Shown here in pieces: positions 62,529-64,000 of a stretch of DNA of 64,000 nt; the first letter of the stretch is position 1; each line of letters starts with the position of its first letter. Made by a program: the position numbers and the translations under genes. Source of the DNA: Ditylenchus dipsaci (Eukaryota > Nematoda > Chromadorea > Rhabditida > Anguinidae). Location of the stretch: assembly GCA_004194705.1 (NCBI GenBank), contig SADC01001335.1, positions 529,803 to 593,802 on the forward strand, given 5' to 3'. The notes beneath the pieces were generated by a model. The model ran no database searches. It was given only the letters and a program-made list of their open reading frames with translations, and was not told the origin of the DNA.

Positions 62529-62917
62529 TTACTTCTTGGCAGCTTCCATCTTGGCCTTGTGAATCTGGTGACGATCTTCCGCTCCTCAACCAAAAAGGCA
62601 CGAATGATTCGCTGGCGCACAATAGCTCCGCTCGAACATCACCATAGACACGTAAAACTGTCTTCTTCCGCTTTGTATGCTGCGACAACTCTCGAAGGCG
62701 CGATGGCTGAATCTGTAATGGAAAAAAAGCAAAAGAGACTAATTGAAATAAAGCGTCACTTACCCCATGGAGGCGAACTCCAGTATCTTCACACTTAGGC
62801 ACCTTTCCGATCTTCTTGCGATAGAGCATCACATTTCTTCCTCGGGTGTCTTCGAAATCTTGTCTTGTTCGACTACGTGTTGTAGTACAGTCGACGGCGA
62901 TATGTCACGCGTTGCAT
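62529..62917 (-). pseudogene. RPL34: Ribosomal protein eL34 pseudogene inside transposon
   Basis: eL34 is a 60S ribosomal subunit protein. The start MQRVTYRRRLYYNT is followed by a stop and frame changes. Then YRKKIGKVPKCEDTGVRLHG (Cys pair region), a 51-bp GT-AG intron (62713-62763), IQPSRLRELSQHTKRKKTVL then RVYGDVR, a frame change, AIVRQRIIRAFLVEERKIV, another change and HKAKMEAAKK-stop. AATAAA on the minus strand lies at 62478-62483. Length and order equal a complete eL34, but at least three frameshifts and one stop are present. The retained intron rules out a processed cDNA copy. It lies between the terminal repeats of the Kolobok-like element, antisense to the transposase. Confidence 0.85.
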
Positions 62918-63149
62918 CATTTTTTCTAGCTAAATTGATCACTGTAAAAATGAACCACGTTAGCACTAAAGTAGCTATGAGCTAGGCAAGCAAGACAATA
63001 TAATTGCCACAACACAACTAGTATACGACAGTGGTTACATTAGAAATGACAATTTGAATTTGAATTTTTTTGGTATCACGCATTAAAGTGGTCCCCCCCT
63101 TTTTTGGAAATTCAAATTTCACCGTGTCGGGCACGGCATGCCCCTTTAA

Positions 63150-63365
63150 AGGGCATACTCACCTGTTTAAATTTGTCGGGAATAAAAATTTTTCCTAATC
63201 GTTTAATTTACGTGCGGATTCTTCAGCTTGTTTTTCAACAAAAATCTACTAAAATTAAATTCTGCCTTGTTTGGTTAGAAACCAAGTTAAAAAATACGTA
63301 CTAATTCCGACGATCAGGAATTTTTTGAATTACAGGGGACAAATTTAAACAGGTGAGTATGCCCT
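63150..63365. mobile_element. TTAA-flanked MITE abutting the Kolobok-like element
   Basis: A 216-bp element with perfect ends AGGGCATACTCACCTGTTTA and the inverse, flanked by TTAA (63146-63149, shared with the neighbour, and 63366-63369). Confidence 0.88.
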
Positions 63366-63489
63366 TTAACCAGACAAACAGTTATCCACAGTATCAAACA
63401 CCAGAGCTACAATTGTAAATTGGAAGTTTATTTTCAAAGGACTATACATTTCAACGCTTGACAATACAACAATACGACAAAATAGTAGC

Positions 63490-63952
63490 TAGTGATCGCT
63501 TTCTTCCTCTTCTTATATCTCTCGACTTTTTTCGGACGTTCTATCCGGCATTCGTATCCAGGAAGAAGCGAGGCCAAACTCGATTGAATGCACTGACCAT
63601 CTTGACCGAAAACTTGAAGACCTGAGATGACGGCTCGTTGAAAAGTAGAATTTGAGAAGACTAGTCTTATATCAGCTGTGAACTCTCCAACCTGAACACT
63701 TAGAAAATCATGTCATAAAAGAAATTAAGACTAACTCTGGTATATTGATTAGTTTCGAGCTTTGACGAATTTGTTCCCAGATCCATTGGCTTTTTAACGT
63801 GCTCATAGTATTCCGGAAGCAACGTCCTGTCTACAGGCGCCCAAATGGACTGCGAACTTGCTCTCATTAAGTTTATCCAAAAACGACTCTCAGCATAGAC
63901 GAACGCGCCCGAATACCTCTTGGCCGTCACCGTGAAGGAAGCACAGCCATCC
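63490..63952 (-). CDS. Bromodomain protein, partial (3' exons)
   Basis: The upstream part lies beyond the right edge. The exon at about 63736-63952 reads RFWINLMRASSQSIWAPVDR, LLPEYYEHVKKPMDL and SKLETNQYTR. A 44-bp GT-AG intron (63692-63735) joins it in frame to VGEFTADIRLVFSNSTF. PEYYEHVKKPMDL is the ZA-loop signature (Y..I..PMDL) and the FxADIRLVFSN segment is the helix B/C region with the acetyl-lysine-binding Asn; BRWD/PHIP proteins have a similar DVRLIFSNS. The identity of the parent protein is unknown. The tail may need a one-base shift to read GYECRIERPKKVERYKKRKK. Likely reads histone acetylation. Confidence 0.75.
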
Positions 63953-64000
63953 TCTAAGCAGTAGAAGTAAATTTAGAAGCGGATGATAGGATCAAAAGAA

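Larger units (their letters stand above)
59470..63145. mobile_element. Kolobok-like transposon with TTAA TSD
   Basis: A 3676-bp element. Terminal inverted repeats of about 150 bp start AGGGGCATGCCCGTGCCC and, inverted from the right, AGGGGCATGCCGTGCCCG, and continue through GACACGGTGAAATTTGAAT and GTATACTAGTTGTGT. TTAA sits at both borders (59466-59469 and 63146-63149). It contains a THAP-type finger and transposase on the plus strand and a ribosomal protein eL34 pseudogene on the minus strand. TTAA target choice together with THAP is characteristic of the Kolobok superfamily. Confidence 0.87.

Overview
The window is eukaryotic nuclear DNA, most likely from a nematode. The clearest lineage marker is a major sperm protein (MSP) gene copy on the minus strand at 24448-24874; MSP is a nematode-type cytoskeletal protein. 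Introns of about 44-60 bp with GT-AG ends, TATA/AATAAA-type signals and AT-rich composition fit this. I cannot assign a genus.

Five host-type loci are visible. A nucleoporin NUP160 (npp-6-like) gene runs on the plus strand from about 15.1 to 45.9 kb in about 29 recognisable exons. Its 14.5-kb intron (27395-41891) is packed with transposons, and two minus-strand genes lie inside its introns: the MSP copy and an acidic/lysine-rich nucleolar-type gene (39710-40634). The second main gene is SLX1 (55397-57625), an eight-exon structure-selective endonuclease subunit that I can splice into one uninterrupted 425-codon frame with an unusual 150-residue N-terminal extension. A bromodomain gene enters from the right edge on the minus strand, and a ribosomal protein eL34 pseudogene (62529-62917) sits inside a transposon. 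NUP160, MSP, eL34 and the bromodomain gene all show small frameshifts in otherwise well-conserved exons, while SLX1 does not. They may be decayed copies, or the assembly may carry indel errors.

The rest is dominated by DNA transposons, many nested and many datable by intact target-site duplications (TSDs). 0-6.7 kb: a decayed MULE transposase with a FLYWCH finger, then a PIF1/Helitron-type helicase split by a hAT-like element that itself contains another hAT-like element carrying an acyl-CoA dehydrogenase fragment. 6.7-15 kb: foldback elements only. 30.4-38.0 kb: a 7.6-kb MULE with a 9-bp TSD, giant inverted arms, tandem arrays of GGACGATTCATCCTCAC and a second FLYWCH/MULE transposase. 38.3-39.6, 43.4-44.5, 48.6-49.4 and 49.8-53.4 kb: further inverted-repeat elements with 8-bp TSDs. 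59.5-63.1 kb: a THAP/Kolobok-like transposon with TTAA duplications.

The common theme, and the best candidate for something undescribed, is a group of unrelated-looking non-autonomous elements. Each has short terminal repeats, an 8-9 bp TSD and its own family-specific array of a short GC-containing motif just inside both ends. They repeatedly nest in one another.
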